A stretch of 64,000 nt of DNA from an uncultured Flavobacteriaceae bacterium (GTDB taxonomy: Bacteria; Bacteroidota; Bacteroidia; Flavobacteriales; Flavobacteriaceae): the NCBI GenBank assembly GCA_947494565.1, contig CANLVG010000012.1:124001-188000 (forward strand), written 5' to 3'. This document shows, piece by piece, positions 9,382-17,934 of the stretch. Made by a program: the position numbers and the translations under genes. Position 1 is the first letter of the stretch; every line of letters starts with the position of its first letter. The notes beneath the pieces were generated by a model, which was given only the letters and a program-made list of their open reading frames with translations, did not search any database and was not told the DNA's origin.

Positions 9382-10080
9382 TTAAAGAATGTAGAATATT
9401 AAACCCACGCGCAATGGCCTCATTCGAATGCTTTCTTGTTCGATAAAACTCGTATCATCTAGAAGATTCGTAAGGGAATAATAGACATGTGCATTAAAGC
9501 TATTGAATCCAAAATTGAAGGTAATACCATATTGTAATGTTCTGGCATCAGGATTACTAAAAGAATTCGTTACTTCTCCGGAATCGTCAGAGGGTACGAA
9601 CTTGGATCTCATATCATAGACATAAGCGAACGTAATACCTGTATAGATCCTCCAAAACTTGTATTCCCTTGGGTTTGAATTTCGCCATCTGAACTCTATA
9701 GGTAATTCAATGGAATGGGTCTCCAACTTACTCCTCTTGTATGTCCTATTTGAATTGATAACAGCGTACTGAATACCGTCTGCCGTCTCCAATGCCTCCA
9801 TATTGGTGTAATAGGTGTTCAAACCCAGACCAAGGCCTAGGCCCAGACCAATGGTTCGACTAGCGTTCAAAGGTATATCCTTGATCATACCTGCCCGAAG
9901 ACCATAGGACAAATTCTGCTGTTTGACCTCCTCTGGTTTTTTCAGCAAGAAATTATAGGTGATTCCCAAATAGAATTGATCCTCGAAATACCTAGGGCTT
10001 ACTTCAAGCGATTCACTGCCCGATTGGGCCTTGAGAACTGACGTTATCCCCAGAAGTGTTAAAATGAATAATCGCAACAT
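9382..10080 (-). CDS. PorT-like outer-membrane beta-barrel protein
   Basis: A 232-residue protein with a signal peptide (MLRLFILTLLGITSVLKAQ) and alternating hydrophobic/polar strands typical of small outer-membrane barrels; the C-terminus ends in aromatic GLIFYIL. The annotated start is the ATG at 10080; the frame is open to 10113 but only the later start gives a clean signal peptide. A run of alternating Gly-Leu (about residues 66-74) comes from a local DNA repeat. The gene sits between two ExbD pairs, after a terminator, and may be transcribed alone or with the downstream ExbD pair. The function is unknown; PorT-like naming reflects fold resemblance, not proof of a T9SS role. Confidence 0.7.
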   Translation of the reverse strand: MLRLFILTLLGITSVLKAQSGSESLEVSPRYFEDQFYLGITYNFLLKKPEEVKQQNLSYGLRAGMIKDIPLNASRTIGLGLGLGLGLNTYYTNMEALETADGIQYAVINSNRTYKRSKLETHSIELPIEFRWRNSNPREYKFWRIYTGITFAYVYDMRSKFVPSDDSGEVTNSFSNPDARTLQYGITFNFGFNSFNAHVYYSLTNLLDDTSFIEQESIRMRPLRVGLIFYIL

Positions 10081-10100
10081 CCCATCAAAGTTACATAAAT

Positions 10101-10134
10101 AAAAAAGCTCCAAAAATCAATTTGGAGCCTTTTA
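10101..10134 (-). terminator. Rho-independent terminator after the upstream exbD pair
   Basis: GCTCCAAA (10107-10114) and TTTGGAGC (10121-10128) form a perfect 8-bp stem. Read on the minus strand it is followed by TTTTTT. It separates the tolQ-exbD-exbD unit from the barrel gene downstream. Confidence 0.75.
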
Positions 10135-10157
10135 TAAGTTTGAAAATGTTCTAGTTA

Positions 10158-10640
10158 CTACTCAAGATTAGTAAATGCATCACCACTTACTGTGGTGTAA
10201 TTAACCTTTAAGGCATTTACTTTTCTCAGTTCTTCCTTAATATCGGATATAATACCCATGTTGGCATTCTTATCGACTTTAAGGGAGGTCGTCAATACAT
10301 TTTGTAGTTCTTGGGCTTTTTTCGCTCTTTCCATTAAGATAAAATCCCCTACGTCGGAAGGGTCGGCAAACTTATCGTTCAACTGAATCTTAGATTCAGA
10401 GCCGAAGACCTTTGCGTACTCCGGTGTTGGCTTACCCACATAAATGGTAATAACTCTATCCTTCTTTTCGAGCTTTTTGATTTCGCTAGCACTGGGAAGG
10501 TTATTTTCCACTTTGAGCGAACTGTCTTTCATTACCGTTACGGTCATGAAGAAAAACAAAAGCATGAAAACGATATCAGGTAACGACGCCGTTGAAACCG
10601 CGGGTAAATCTCCGTCCTTTTTCTTTGCAAATTTTGACAT
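10158..10640 (-). CDS. exbD: ExbD/TolR-type biopolymer transport protein (copy 3)
   Basis: A 160-residue ExbD with the same SLPDIVFMLLFFFMTV helix and NANMG...VNALKVNYTT tail as copy 1. It lies 26 bp downstream of the CxxC-type ExbD and upstream of a terminator. With the TolQ-like protein and the 147-residue membrane protein it forms a probable four-gene operon that powers an outer-membrane process through the proton motive force. Confidence 0.9.
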   Translation of the reverse strand: MSKFAKKKDGDLPAVSTASLPDIVFMLLFFFMTVTVMKDSSLKVENNLPSASEIKKLEKKDRVITIYVGKPTPEYAKVFGSESKIQLNDKFADPSDVGDFILMERAKKAQELQNVLTTSLKVDKNANMGIISDIKEELRKVNALKVNYTTVSGDAFTNLE

Positions 10641-10666
10641 AATCCTATAGTTATTTAAGACGTGTA

Positions 10667-11272
10667 TTAATTAGATGAAGTCTCTGCTTCCGAAAGCTTC
10701 TGAGGGTACATCTCCTGTATCCTTTTCACCTTTTCCTTCAATTCATCCTTAAGGTCTTCATCGGTTTCCGGATTGAGGTAATCCGCTTCCAAGTCTACAA
10801 AAGGACGGTTGAACAAACGCATTGATTCTCTGTTCCGCAACTCGTTATACGCACCTACTAATTCATTCTGAACGGTGATGTAGGTACTGTACTTCGTTTC
10901 CCTATCATTTTTCAAAGAGATAATCGCCTTTGACGGATTATCCGATGACTCCGCATCTTTTGCGCCTTTGCAAAAACTACATGTGCCATCGCCATTATTG
11001 TCCAAAAAGGCTACCGCCTTGGCCCGTAAATCTTTAAGCTCGGTCAATTCATCATCGGCCAACAACTGATTGTTCTTGTTGATACTGACCTGAAAAATAT
11101 TCTTCTGCTTAATGATAACATCAGTATCGGGCGGTTCGATTGGTGGCAACATACGATCCAAACCTGCATCTGTCTCAATGGTGGTGGTCACCAAGAAGAA
11201 GATAAGCAGTAAGAATGCGATATCTGCCATGGATCCTGCGTTTACTTCTGGTGCTCCTGCTCTTCTACCCAT
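10667..11272 (-). CDS. exbD: ExbD/TolR-type protein with CxxC-bearing periplasmic domain (copy 4)
   Basis: A 201-residue paralogue of copy 2: GSMADIAFLLLIFFLVTTTIETDAG helix region, then an enlarged periplasmic domain with CSFC near residue 95, a segment NELVGAYNELRNRE shared with copy 2, and a charged C-terminal helix. It lies 13 bp downstream of the small membrane protein gene. Such two-type ExbD sets beside MotA/TolQ proteins are known in Bacteroidota, but the physiological partner here is not evident. Confidence 0.88.
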   Translation of the reverse strand: MGRRAGAPEVNAGSMADIAFLLLIFFLVTTTIETDAGLDRMLPPIEPPDTDVIIKQKNIFQVSINKNNQLLADDELTELKDLRAKAVAFLDNNGDGTCSFCKGAKDAESSDNPSKAIISLKNDRETKYSTYITVQNELVGAYNELRNRESMRLFNRPFVDLEADYLNPETDEDLKDELKEKVKRIQEMYPQKLSEAETSSN

Positions 11273-11285
11273 GATTTATCTATTT

Positions 11286-11729
11286 TTATTTGCCTGTTGC
11301 CTTTTTGATAGCGCCCCAAGCGATTAGTCCTACAGCTACGACCAACATGATAAAAAACATGTTGATACCAGCTCCTACTTGCTTAATACCGCCTTCACTG
11401 GTCTCTATACCGGCCGAAGCCATTTTTTCGATCGACACATCCGTACCACTCGAAAGTCCATATGCTATACCTAAGAGTACCAAAAGACCTACAATTCCGA
11501 ACAACGCCTTCTTCAACCCTCCTGGAGTAGAAACAACATTCTTCAGACCGAAAACTACAGTAGCAATTACAGCGATGGCCAAAAGAAGGTAGGCCAAGGC
11601 GAACATTACCGTAATTCCAGTGCTGCCCATTGCTTCACCCATTGGCATATCACTATCGGGCATCATGAAGAGCATAATAAATGCGATGATGCTGATGGCA
11701 ATTAAACCGATTTTTACAATTTTATGCAT
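11286..11729 (-). CDS. Small membrane protein of the TolQ-ExbD operon
   Basis: A 147-residue protein with four predicted hydrophobic segments (about 5-22, 38-60, 73-92, 122-140) separated by short loops rich in Gly, Ser and Asp. It lies between tolQ-like and exbD genes with gaps of 25 and 13 bp, so it is probably co-transcribed. Proteins like it recur in this position in Flavobacteria, suggesting an accessory subunit of the motor, but no domain is recognised and its function is unknown. Confidence 0.75.
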   Translation of the reverse strand: MHKIVKIGLIAISIIAFIMLFMMPDSDMPMGEAMGSTGITVMFALAYLLLAIAVIATVVFGLKNVVSTPGGLKKALFGIVGLLVLLGIAYGLSSGTDVSIEKMASAGIETSEGGIKQVGAGINMFFIMLVVAVGLIAWGAIKKATGK

Positions 11730-11754
11730 TATACTTGATTTAAAGGTCCGACTA

Positions 11755-12549
11755 TTATTTTTTGTGATCTACCAACATATCGATTAAAGAAATCGATGAA
11801 TCTTCCATGTCATTTACAATGCTATCGATTTTAGCAATAATATAGTTGTAGAAAATCTGAAGTATAATCGCCGTAATAAGACCGAATACCGTTGTTAATA
11901 ATGCCACCTGAATATCACCTGCAATAAGTGATGCACTCAAGTTACCGACCGCACTAATTTTCTCGAAGGCCTGAATCATACCGATTACCGTACCCATGAA
12001 ACCAAGCATCGGCGCAATCGCGATAAACAGTGATAACCAGGAAACGTTTTTCTCTAACTGTCCCATTTGAACTCCTCCGTACGAAACAACCGCTTTCTCG
12101 GCAGCCTCAACACTTTCCCCTGCTCTATCGAGACCTTGGTAGTAAATTGAAGCAACGGGGCCTTTGGTGTTTCTACAAACTTCCTTAGCAGCCTCAACAC
12201 CACCGGATGCTAACGCATCTTCGACCTGTTGTCTTAGTTTTGAAGTATTTGTACTAGCCAAGTTTAAATAAATGATTCTTTCAATAGCTACCGCCAAACC
12301 GAGTATCAAACAAATCAATACAAAGCTCATAAAGCCCGCACCACCCTTGATGAATTGCTCTTTAAGAACCTGTGTAAAACTTCTGTCCGCTGGAGCGGCA
12401 TCATCTTGCACCAACATTGTAGTGGCTGCGATTGTTGTCAAATTTGATACAACCGATGAAGTGGTCGCTTTTGCATTTACCGTATTTGTACTTAATACAA
12501 ATAACCCAGCTAGGGCCAGGATAGAGAATAATTTTTTCATTTTTTTCAA
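11755..12549 (-). CDS. MotA/TolQ/ExbB proton channel family protein
   Basis: A 264-residue inner-membrane protein. After an N-terminal hydrophobic segment that resembles a signal peptide (residues 1-26, MKKLFSILALAGLFVLSTN) comes the family core: TM near 55-75, a cytoplasmic region, then two TM helices with the signature LGFMGTVIGMIQAFEKIS and LLTTVFGLITAIILQIFYNY. This is the pentameric channel partner of ExbD. It heads the minus-strand operon. The extra N-terminal signal-like segment is common in Bacteroidota TolQ homologues. Confidence 0.92.
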   Translation of the reverse strand: MKKMKKLFSILALAGLFVLSTNTVNAKATTSSVVSNLTTIAATTMLVQDDAAPADRSFTQVLKEQFIKGGAGFMSFVLICLILGLAVAIERIIYLNLASTNTSKLRQQVEDALASGGVEAAKEVCRNTKGPVASIYYQGLDRAGESVEAAEKAVVSYGGVQMGQLEKNVSWLSLFIAIAPMLGFMGTVIGMIQAFEKISAVGNLSASLIAGDIQVALLTTVFGLITAIILQIFYNYIIAKIDSIVNDMEDSSISLIDMLVDHKK

Positions 12550-12621
12550 ACTTAGGATTTCGATTAGTTAATTGTGTTAAAGATAAAAAAATTTAGTAAT
12601 AATAAAAGTAAAATAAAAATG

Positions 12622-12709
12622 CAGAGAGGAAGGGATTCGAACCCTCGATACACTTTTGGTGTATACACACTTTCCAGGCGTGCGCCTTCGACCACTCGGC
12701 CACCTCTCT
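12622..12709 (-). tRNA. tRNA-Ser (anticodon GGA)
   Basis: An 88-nt class II tRNA. The acceptor stem AGAGAGG pairs with CCTCTCT, discriminator G. The D-arm region GTGGCCGAGTGGTCGAAGG is typical of tRNA-Ser; the anticodon loop CTGGAAA lies on the stem CACGC/GTGTG. There is a long variable arm, and the T-arm contains GTTCGAATC. CCA is not encoded. It reads serine codons TCC/TCT. Confidence 0.96.
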
Positions 12710-12776
12710 AGTTTAGCCTTAAAGGTTGCCCAAATAACAAAAAAAATATTAGTTGAGGAAATATAAGCCGTTATTT

Positions 12777-13814
12777 TTATTCCATCTCTCCCCGGATAGA
12801 AGTCTCAAAAATAGTTTTAAATGATGCCATGGAAACATCTTGTCCGAGCATATACATCAGTTTGGTTACGGCAGCCTCGGTGGTAATATCCTTGCCATTA
12901 ATGATTTGCAATTTTTTTAAGTGCTGGCTCGTCTCATATTGACCCAATAGTACACTGCCCCCAGAACACTGTGTCACATTGACCAAAATCAATCCTTTTT
13001 GCAAGGCTTCTTTCAAGCTTTTTGTAAACCAATCATAGGTCGGCGCATTTCCTGCACCATAGGTTTCCATTATCAAAGCTCTTAATCCGTCGCATTGTAG
13101 TACATTTTTGAAAAAAGCTTCGGTAATACCGGGAAAGAGTTTTAAGACCCCTACTCTATTATCCATCACCTTATGAACGCGCAGTGACTTTGAGCGCCCC
13201 CTGGGGAGCAGATTCTCCTTATATATTTTAAGATGCACTCCAGACTCGGCTAAGGGCGGATAGTTTAAGGACTGAAAGGCCTCAAAGTGCTCCGCATTGA
13301 TTTTAGTGGTCCGATTCGCCCTGTATAGTTTATATTCAAAATACACACAGACCTCCCTAATTATTGGACGACCTCTTTCTTGCGACGCCGCAATTTGTAT
13401 TGAAGTAATCAGGTTCTCTTTGGCGTCAGTACGCAAATCACCTATAGGCAACTGTGAACCGGTAAATATCACCGGCTTTGACAAATGTTCCAGCATAAAA
13501 CTCAATGCAGAAGCACTATAACTCATCGTATCACTGCCATGCAGTACAACGAAACCGTCGTGATCTTCGTAGCCACCCTCAATAATCGAGGCGATATTGG
13601 CCCAGTGCCCTGGGTCCATATTGGAGGAGTCAATAGGGCAATCAAACGAAATGGTTTCGATAGCGCAATCGAGTTGATACAACTCTGGAATATTACTCTG
13701 CAGCTTATCAAAATCGAACGCCTTTAGGTTTCCAGTGGCGTAGTCCTTGACCATACCTATGGTACCGCCAGTGTAAATCAATAATATATTGGTCTTTCCA
13801 ATAGTAGTGTTCAT
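12777..13814 (-). CDS. ansA: Type I L-asparaginase
   Basis: Cytosolic hydrolysis of L-asparagine to aspartate and ammonia. The 345-residue form from ATG 13814 starts just before the catalytic loop TGGTIG, whose first Thr is the nucleophile. The second signature HGSDTMSYSASALSFML contains the catalytic Thr/Asp pair. An in-frame GTG at 13847 would add 11 residues and lie 2 bp after the tatD stop. The gene follows tatD on the same strand and is probably co-transcribed, an arrangement common in Flavobacteria. Confidence 0.93.
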   Translation of the reverse strand: MNTTIGKTNILLIYTGGTIGMVKDYATGNLKAFDFDKLQSNIPELYQLDCAIETISFDCPIDSSNMDPGHWANIASIIEGGYEDHDGFVVLHGSDTMSYSASALSFMLEHLSKPVIFTGSQLPIGDLRTDAKENLITSIQIAASQERGRPIIREVCVYFEYKLYRANRTTKINAEHFEAFQSLNYPPLAESGVHLKIYKENLLPRGRSKSLRVHKVMDNRVGVLKLFPGITEAFFKNVLQCDGLRALIMETYGAGNAPTYDWFTKSLKEALQKGLILVNVTQCSGGSVLLGQYETSQHLKKLQIINGKDITTEAAVTKLMYMLGQDVSMASFKTIFETSIRGEME

Positions 13815-13849
13815 TGTTTTTTCGGTATTCAAAGCTTCGAGAGACACTT

Positions 13850-14617
13850 CTAAATCTTAAAAATATCCTTTGAGTTTTGTGTGGTTATCGTTGCGATTTC
13901 GGCCTCATCAACGCCATAAATGATACTCAACTTCGCAAGCACATTGATCAAATAAGCACTTTCATTCCGCTTTCCCCGATAGGGAACCGGAGCCAAGTAT
14001 GGCGCATCGGTCTCCAGAACCAAATGCTTCAGGTCGATTTCCTTTAAAAAAGTATCGATTTTACCGTTCTTGAACGTGACTACACCTCCTATACCCAACT
14101 TCATATTATATGAGATGGCTCGTCTGGCCTGTTCAACGGTTCCTGTAAAGCAATGGAAAATACCATAAAGGCCAGGACCCTTTTCTTCTTCGAGCACTTC
14201 GAAAATCTGGTCAAAGGCCTCACGGCAGTGAATTACAATCGGTAGACCATGCTGCTTGGCCAACTGTATTTGAAACTTGAACGCCTCACGCTGCTGAGCG
14301 AAAAAGCTTTTGTCCCAATACAGGTCGATTCCTATTTCCCCTACCGCGACGAATACGTGTTCGTTCAACATTTGGGCTACATGAGCAAGTTCATCTTTGT
14401 AATTTCCTTTTACATGAGTGGGATGGAGCCCCATCATGAGAAATATATTGTCAGGATACTTTTCCTTCAAATCGAACATCGCCTCGGTATAAGAGGAATC
14501 AATGGCCGGAAGAAAAAAACGACGGATTCCTTTTGACATCGCATTCGCTATCACTTCGCTTCGGTCATCATCAAAGGCCTCACTATATAGATGGGTATGT
14601 GTGTCGGTTAAAACCAT
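13850..14617 (-). CDS. tatD: TatD family metal-dependent DNase/hydrolase
   Basis: A 255-residue TIM-barrel metalloenzyme. Metal ligands are visible in order: THTH near residue 6, GEIGIDLYWD with the Glu near 93, HCRE near 130, FHCFTG near 155, and ETDAPYLAP near 205. TatD proteins act as 3'-5' exonucleases and D-aminoacyl-tRNA-like hydrolases in other bacteria. The start codon is 36 bp from the divergent retropepsin-like gene. Confidence 0.94.
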   Translation of the reverse strand: MVLTDTHTHLYSEAFDDDRSEVIANAMSKGIRRFFLPAIDSSYTEAMFDLKEKYPDNIFLMMGLHPTHVKGNYKDELAHVAQMLNEHVFVAVGEIGIDLYWDKSFFAQQREAFKFQIQLAKQHGLPIVIHCREAFDQIFEVLEEEKGPGLYGIFHCFTGTVEQARRAISYNMKLGIGGVVTFKNGKIDTFLKEIDLKHLVLETDAPYLAPVPYRGKRNESAYLINVLAKLSIIYGVDEAEIATITTQNSKDIFKI

Positions 14618-14633
14618 GTGGCAAAAATAGGTT

Positions 14634-14641
14634 TATCTTTG
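14634..14641 (+). promoter_or_regulatory. Bacteroidota-type -7 box upstream of the retropepsin-like gene
   Basis: TATCTTTG is an exact TAnnTTTG match ending 12 bp before ATG 14654. It supports that ATG over the upstream in-frame GTG at 14618, which lies before this box. Confidence 0.55.
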
Positions 14642-14653
14642 TCAAAAAAATCA

Positions 14654-15097
14654 ATGTCGAGCTTGAAAAAATTCCTGAAAAAGAAAAAGTACATCAAGGT
14701 ACCGTTGGTGCTCACCACGACCAATCACTTTGAAATAGTCGCCAAACTAAATGGGATTTCCGGAAGGTTTATCTTAGATACAGGCGCATCGAACACTTGT
14801 GTTGGATTCGACAAAATAGAATTTTTCAATCTCACCTCAAAAGAATCCAAAATCAAGGCAGCCGGGGCAGGCGCAACGAACATGGAAACCCTGGTTTCCA
14901 CAAAAAACAAAATCAAAATCGGCGATTGGAGGAAAAACAAACTCAAAGTGGTCTTGTTCGACCTTGTACATGTGAATGAAGCACTGACCACTCATAAGGC
15001 ACTACCGGTCGATGGCATCATCGGCGCCGATATTCTTAAAAAGGCAAGGGCAATTATCGATTATGACAAAAACTGTGTCTATTTGAAAGAAAAATAG
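14654..15097 (+). CDS. Retropepsin-like aspartic protease family protein
   Basis: A 147-residue single-domain protein with the aspartyl protease active-site motif FILDTGASNTCV (Asp near residue 42) and the second conserved block VDGIIGADILKKARAIIDY. The size and motif match the bacterial gag-polyprotein-type aspartyl protease family, which would act as a dimer. There is no signal peptide; a basic N-terminus (LKKFLKKKKYIK) precedes the fold. A start at GTG 14618 is open but is upstream of the likely promoter. Substrate unknown. Confidence 0.82.
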   Translation: MSSLKKFLKKKKYIKVPLVLTTTNHFEIVAKLNGISGRFILDTGASNTCVGFDKIEFFNLTSKESKIKAAGAGATNMETLVSTKNKIKIGDWRKNKLKVVLFDLVHVNEALTTHKALPVDGIIGADILKKARAIIDYDKNCVYLKEK

Positions 15098-15157
15098 CAC
15101 TAAGGCCCAATTATCTACTGTTTGTCGACTTATTTTAAACTTCTCTACGTAACTGAC

Positions 15158-15165
15158 TAAATTTG
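15158..15165 (+). promoter_or_regulatory. Bacteroidota-type -7 box upstream of the di-heme peroxidase
   Basis: TAAATTTG fits TAnnTTTG and lies 29 bp before the ATG. The -33 element is unclear. Confidence 0.45.
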
Positions 15166-15194
15166 AGGCATATAACCCAACTATAACCTCATTT

Positions 15195-16550
15195 ATGAAT
15201 CTTTGGAAAAACCTAAAAAAACCGCTGTATTTATGTGGCGCACTGTTCATAGGCAGTTGTTCCGTGGATAGCGAGCTTCTGGACATTAAGGTCACAGCAG
15301 AAGACCTGGCTCTCAAAGAGCAACTTACCGAACTATCAGGTAGCCTAGACTTTTACATTTTACCGGAAAGTGATGATCTTGAAAACATTCCGGCGGACCC
15401 TAAAAATCCGCTGACCGCGGAAAAAGTGTTGCTTGGGCAATTGCTTTTTCATGAAACGGGCCTTGCGACCAATGCCAAACTTGAGGCGAACAAGGGCACG
15501 TATTCCTGTGCTAGTTGCCACCATAGCGCTGCCGGGTTTCAAAGCGGAATAAAGCAAGGCATAGGCGATGGCGGAAGCGGGTTCGGACTTTTCGGAGAAG
15601 CGCGAAAGCTTACAGCCGATTATACTGCGGAAATGGCCGACGTACAACCCATAAAGTCACCAACGGTATTAAACGCAGCTTATCAAAAAGTCATGCTGTG
15701 GAATGGTCAATTCGGTGCTACGGGTCCGAACTTGGGAACGGAATCGAACTGGACACCTGACACACCCAAAGAGACCAACACCCTTGGATTCGAAGGTGTG
15801 GAAACCCAGGCCATAGCTGGGCTGACCGTACATAGAATGAGTGTTACAAAAGAATTTTTAGATGATAGCGGCTATACCTTCCTGTTCGATCAAGCCTTCC
15901 CTAATTTGCCCGAAGCCGAACGGTATACGCTGACTACGACAGGATTGGCCATCGCGGCATATGAAAGAACACTACTTGCCAATGAATCGAACTTTCAAAA
16001 ATGGCTTAAGGGTTCATCAAACGCAATGTCCATTGAAGAAAAGAAAGGGGCGGCCTTATTTTTCGGAAAGGCCAATTGTTACGAATGCCATAGTGGTCCC
16101 GCGTTAAATTCAGAAGCATTCTATGCCCTTGGTCTAGGTGATCTCGCAGAACCTGCCGTTCCGATTTTAGTAGATGAAGCTACGAAAAAGGGGCGTGGAG
16201 GTTTTACTAAAAACCCATCTGATGATTATAAGTTCAAGGTACCACAACTCTACAATTTAAAAGATGTGAATTTCTTCGGACATGGAGGCAGCCTTCAATC
16301 GATAAAAGAGATCATCGTGTACAAAAACAGAGCTGTTAAGGAGAGTTTTGATGTCAGTGACGAACACCTGGCAGATCAATTCATTCCTTTGAATTTAGAC
16401 CTTGACGAAATCGAACAACTCACCCAATTTGTTGAAAACAGCCTTCAAGACAAAAATCTACAACGTTACGAGCCTTCTGGACTTCCAACAGAAAAGTGTT
16501 TTCCCAATGCCGATAGGCAATCAAAGGAAGATTTAAATTGTGACAATTAA
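15195..16550 (+). CDS. Di-heme cytochrome c peroxidase (MauG/CcpA family) lipoprotein
   Basis: A 451-residue exported protein with a lipoprotein signal (FIGSC, lipid Cys 22). Two heme c sites are visible: CASCH at 105-109 and CYECH at 295-299, the two-domain layout of bacterial cytochrome c peroxidases that reduce hydrogen peroxide in the periplasm. The family can also include MauG-like enzymes that modify other proteins. It is monocistronic: it has its own -7 box upstream and ends at a bidirectional hairpin shared with odhB. Confidence 0.9.
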   Translation: MNLWKNLKKPLYLCGALFIGSCSVDSELLDIKVTAEDLALKEQLTELSGSLDFYILPESDDLENIPADPKNPLTAEKVLLGQLLFHETGLATNAKLEANKGTYSCASCHHSAAGFQSGIKQGIGDGGSGFGLFGEARKLTADYTAEMADVQPIKSPTVLNAAYQKVMLWNGQFGATGPNLGTESNWTPDTPKETNTLGFEGVETQAIAGLTVHRMSVTKEFLDDSGYTFLFDQAFPNLPEAERYTLTTTGLAIAAYERTLLANESNFQKWLKGSSNAMSIEEKKGAALFFGKANCYECHSGPALNSEAFYALGLGDLAEPAVPILVDEATKKGRGGFTKNPSDDYKFKVPQLYNLKDVNFFGHGGSLQSIKEIIVYKNRAVKESFDVSDEHLADQFIPLNLDLDEIEQLTQFVENSLQDKNLQRYEPSGLPTEKCFPNADRQSKEDLNCDN

Positions 16551-16636
16551 GAAAGACCATCAAAAAATGACTGTTACCTTATGGCAGAAGATCCAGGAGT
16601 AATCTCTCGGGTTCAATGACCCTGTCAATCAACGAA

Positions 16637-16673
16637 AAACGCGCTGTCATAGGTTGTCTATGGCAGCGCGTTT
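16637..16673. terminator. Bidirectional terminator between the peroxidase gene and odhB
   Basis: A 16-bp stem (16637-16652 with 16658-16673, one G-T wobble) around GTTGT. A-runs on one side and T-runs on the other allow termination of both convergent genes. Confidence 0.85.
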
Positions 16674-16698
16674 CTTTCAAATGACCTTTCTGCGAAAG

Positions 16699-17913
16699 CT
16701 ACATTTCCAGTGCTTTCTTAATATCATTGTCCATCAACAATTCTTCAGGGCTTTCTAGGGCTTCTTTGACTGCAACCAAGAACCCAACGGATTCCTTACC
16801 ATCGATAATACGGTGATCATAGGACAAGGCCACATACATAATAGGGGCTATTGCTATGGCCCCATCTTTTGCTATGGGTCGCTCTACAATATTGTGCATC
16901 CCCAAAATCGCACTTTGTGGCGGGTTGATAATCGGTGTGGACAACATAGAACCAAAAACACCTCCATTGGTGATGGTAAAAGTACCCCCTGTCATCTCGT
17001 CAACGGTAATCTCTCCTTCCCTTGCACGAATCGCCAACCGCTTGACTTCGGATTCAATTCCTCTAAAAGTCAAGTTTTCGGCATTTCGGATGACCGGCAC
17101 CATTAGGCCCTTAGGTCCTGAGACGGCTATGCTAATATCACAAAAGTCATAGCTGATCATTTCTTTACCATCGATCATCGAATTGACGGCCGGGTACATT
17201 TCAAGGGCGCGAACCACCGCTTTAGTAAAGAACGACATAAAACCAAGACTCACACCGTGTTTGGCTTTGAAGTCTTCTTTGTATTGCTTACGCAACTCGA
17301 AAATAGGTGACATATCAACCTCATTGAAGGTAGTCAACATTGCTGTTTCGTTCTTGGCCGAAACCAATCGTTCAGCTACTTTTCTTCGCAGCATGGAAAG
17401 TTTCGAGCGACGCTCTCCCCTACTACCGCCTGTTGGGGTTCCCATCGCAGGTACTGCCTTCACCGCATCTTCCTTCGTTATTCTTCCATCACGCCCTGAA
17501 CCCTTTACGGTATTTGAAGCTATCCCCTTTTCATCTAAAATCTTTTTGGCTGCAGGTGAAGGTGTTCCTGAAGCATAGGTCTCCTTTTGGGTTGTGGTAG
17601 CCACTTCCTTTTTCGGCTCTTCCTTAACCTCGGTTTTGGGTGCATCCTCCTTCTTTTCGCCTCCCTCGGGTTTGGCAGCACTAGTGTCGATCAAGCAAAC
17701 TACGGCACCTACCTCAACAGCATCTCCAACCTCAGCTTTAAGGGTTATGATACCACTTTGTTCAGCTGGCAATTCCAAAGTTGCCTTATCAGAATCCACT
17801 TCAGCGATTGCCTGGTCTTTTTCTACGTAATCCCCATCTTCAACAAGCCATTCCGCAATCTCTACTTCGGTAATCGATTCTCCCGGAGACGGGACTTTCA
17901 TTTCTAAAATCAT
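16699..17913 (-). CDS. odhB: 2-oxoglutarate dehydrogenase E2 (dihydrolipoyl succinyltransferase)
   Basis: The E2 core of the 2-oxoglutarate dehydrogenase complex, 404 residues. It has one lipoyl domain with Lys43 in [11 protein letters not shown], an Ala/Lys/Glu-rich linker (about 78-112), a peripheral subunit-binding domain ([12 protein letters not shown] near 118), and a catalytic domain with [11 protein letters not shown] near the C-terminus (active His and Asp). It lies 21 bp downstream of odhA on the same strand, forming the two-gene unit; E3 is encoded elsewhere. Also called sucB. Confidence 0.96.
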   Translation of the reverse strand: MILEMKVPSPGESITEVEIAEWLVEDGDYVEKDQAIAEVDSDKATLELPAEQSGIITLKAEVGDAVEVGAVVCLIDTSAAKPEGGEKKEDAPKTEVKEEPKKEVATTTQKETYASGTPSPAAKKILDEKGIASNTVKGSGRDGRITKEDAVKAVPAMGTPTGGSRGERRSKLSMLRRKVAERLVSAKNETAMLTTFNEVDMSPIFELRKQYKEDFKAKHGVSLGFMSFFTKAVVRALEMYPAVNSMIDGKEMISYDFCDISIAVSGPKGLMVPVIRNAENLTFRGIESEVKRLAIRAREGEITVDEMTGGTFTITNGGVFGSMLSTPIINPPQSAILGMHNIVERPIAKDGAIAIAPIMYVALSYDHRIIDGKESVGFLVAVKEALESPEELLMDNDIKKALEM

Positions 17914-17934
17914 AATACTCTATAATTTGCTCTA

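Noticed and set aside
9830-9890. Gly-Leu repeat in the barrel protein as a functional motif
   Set aside because: It reflects a short DNA repeat; no known function is attached to it.
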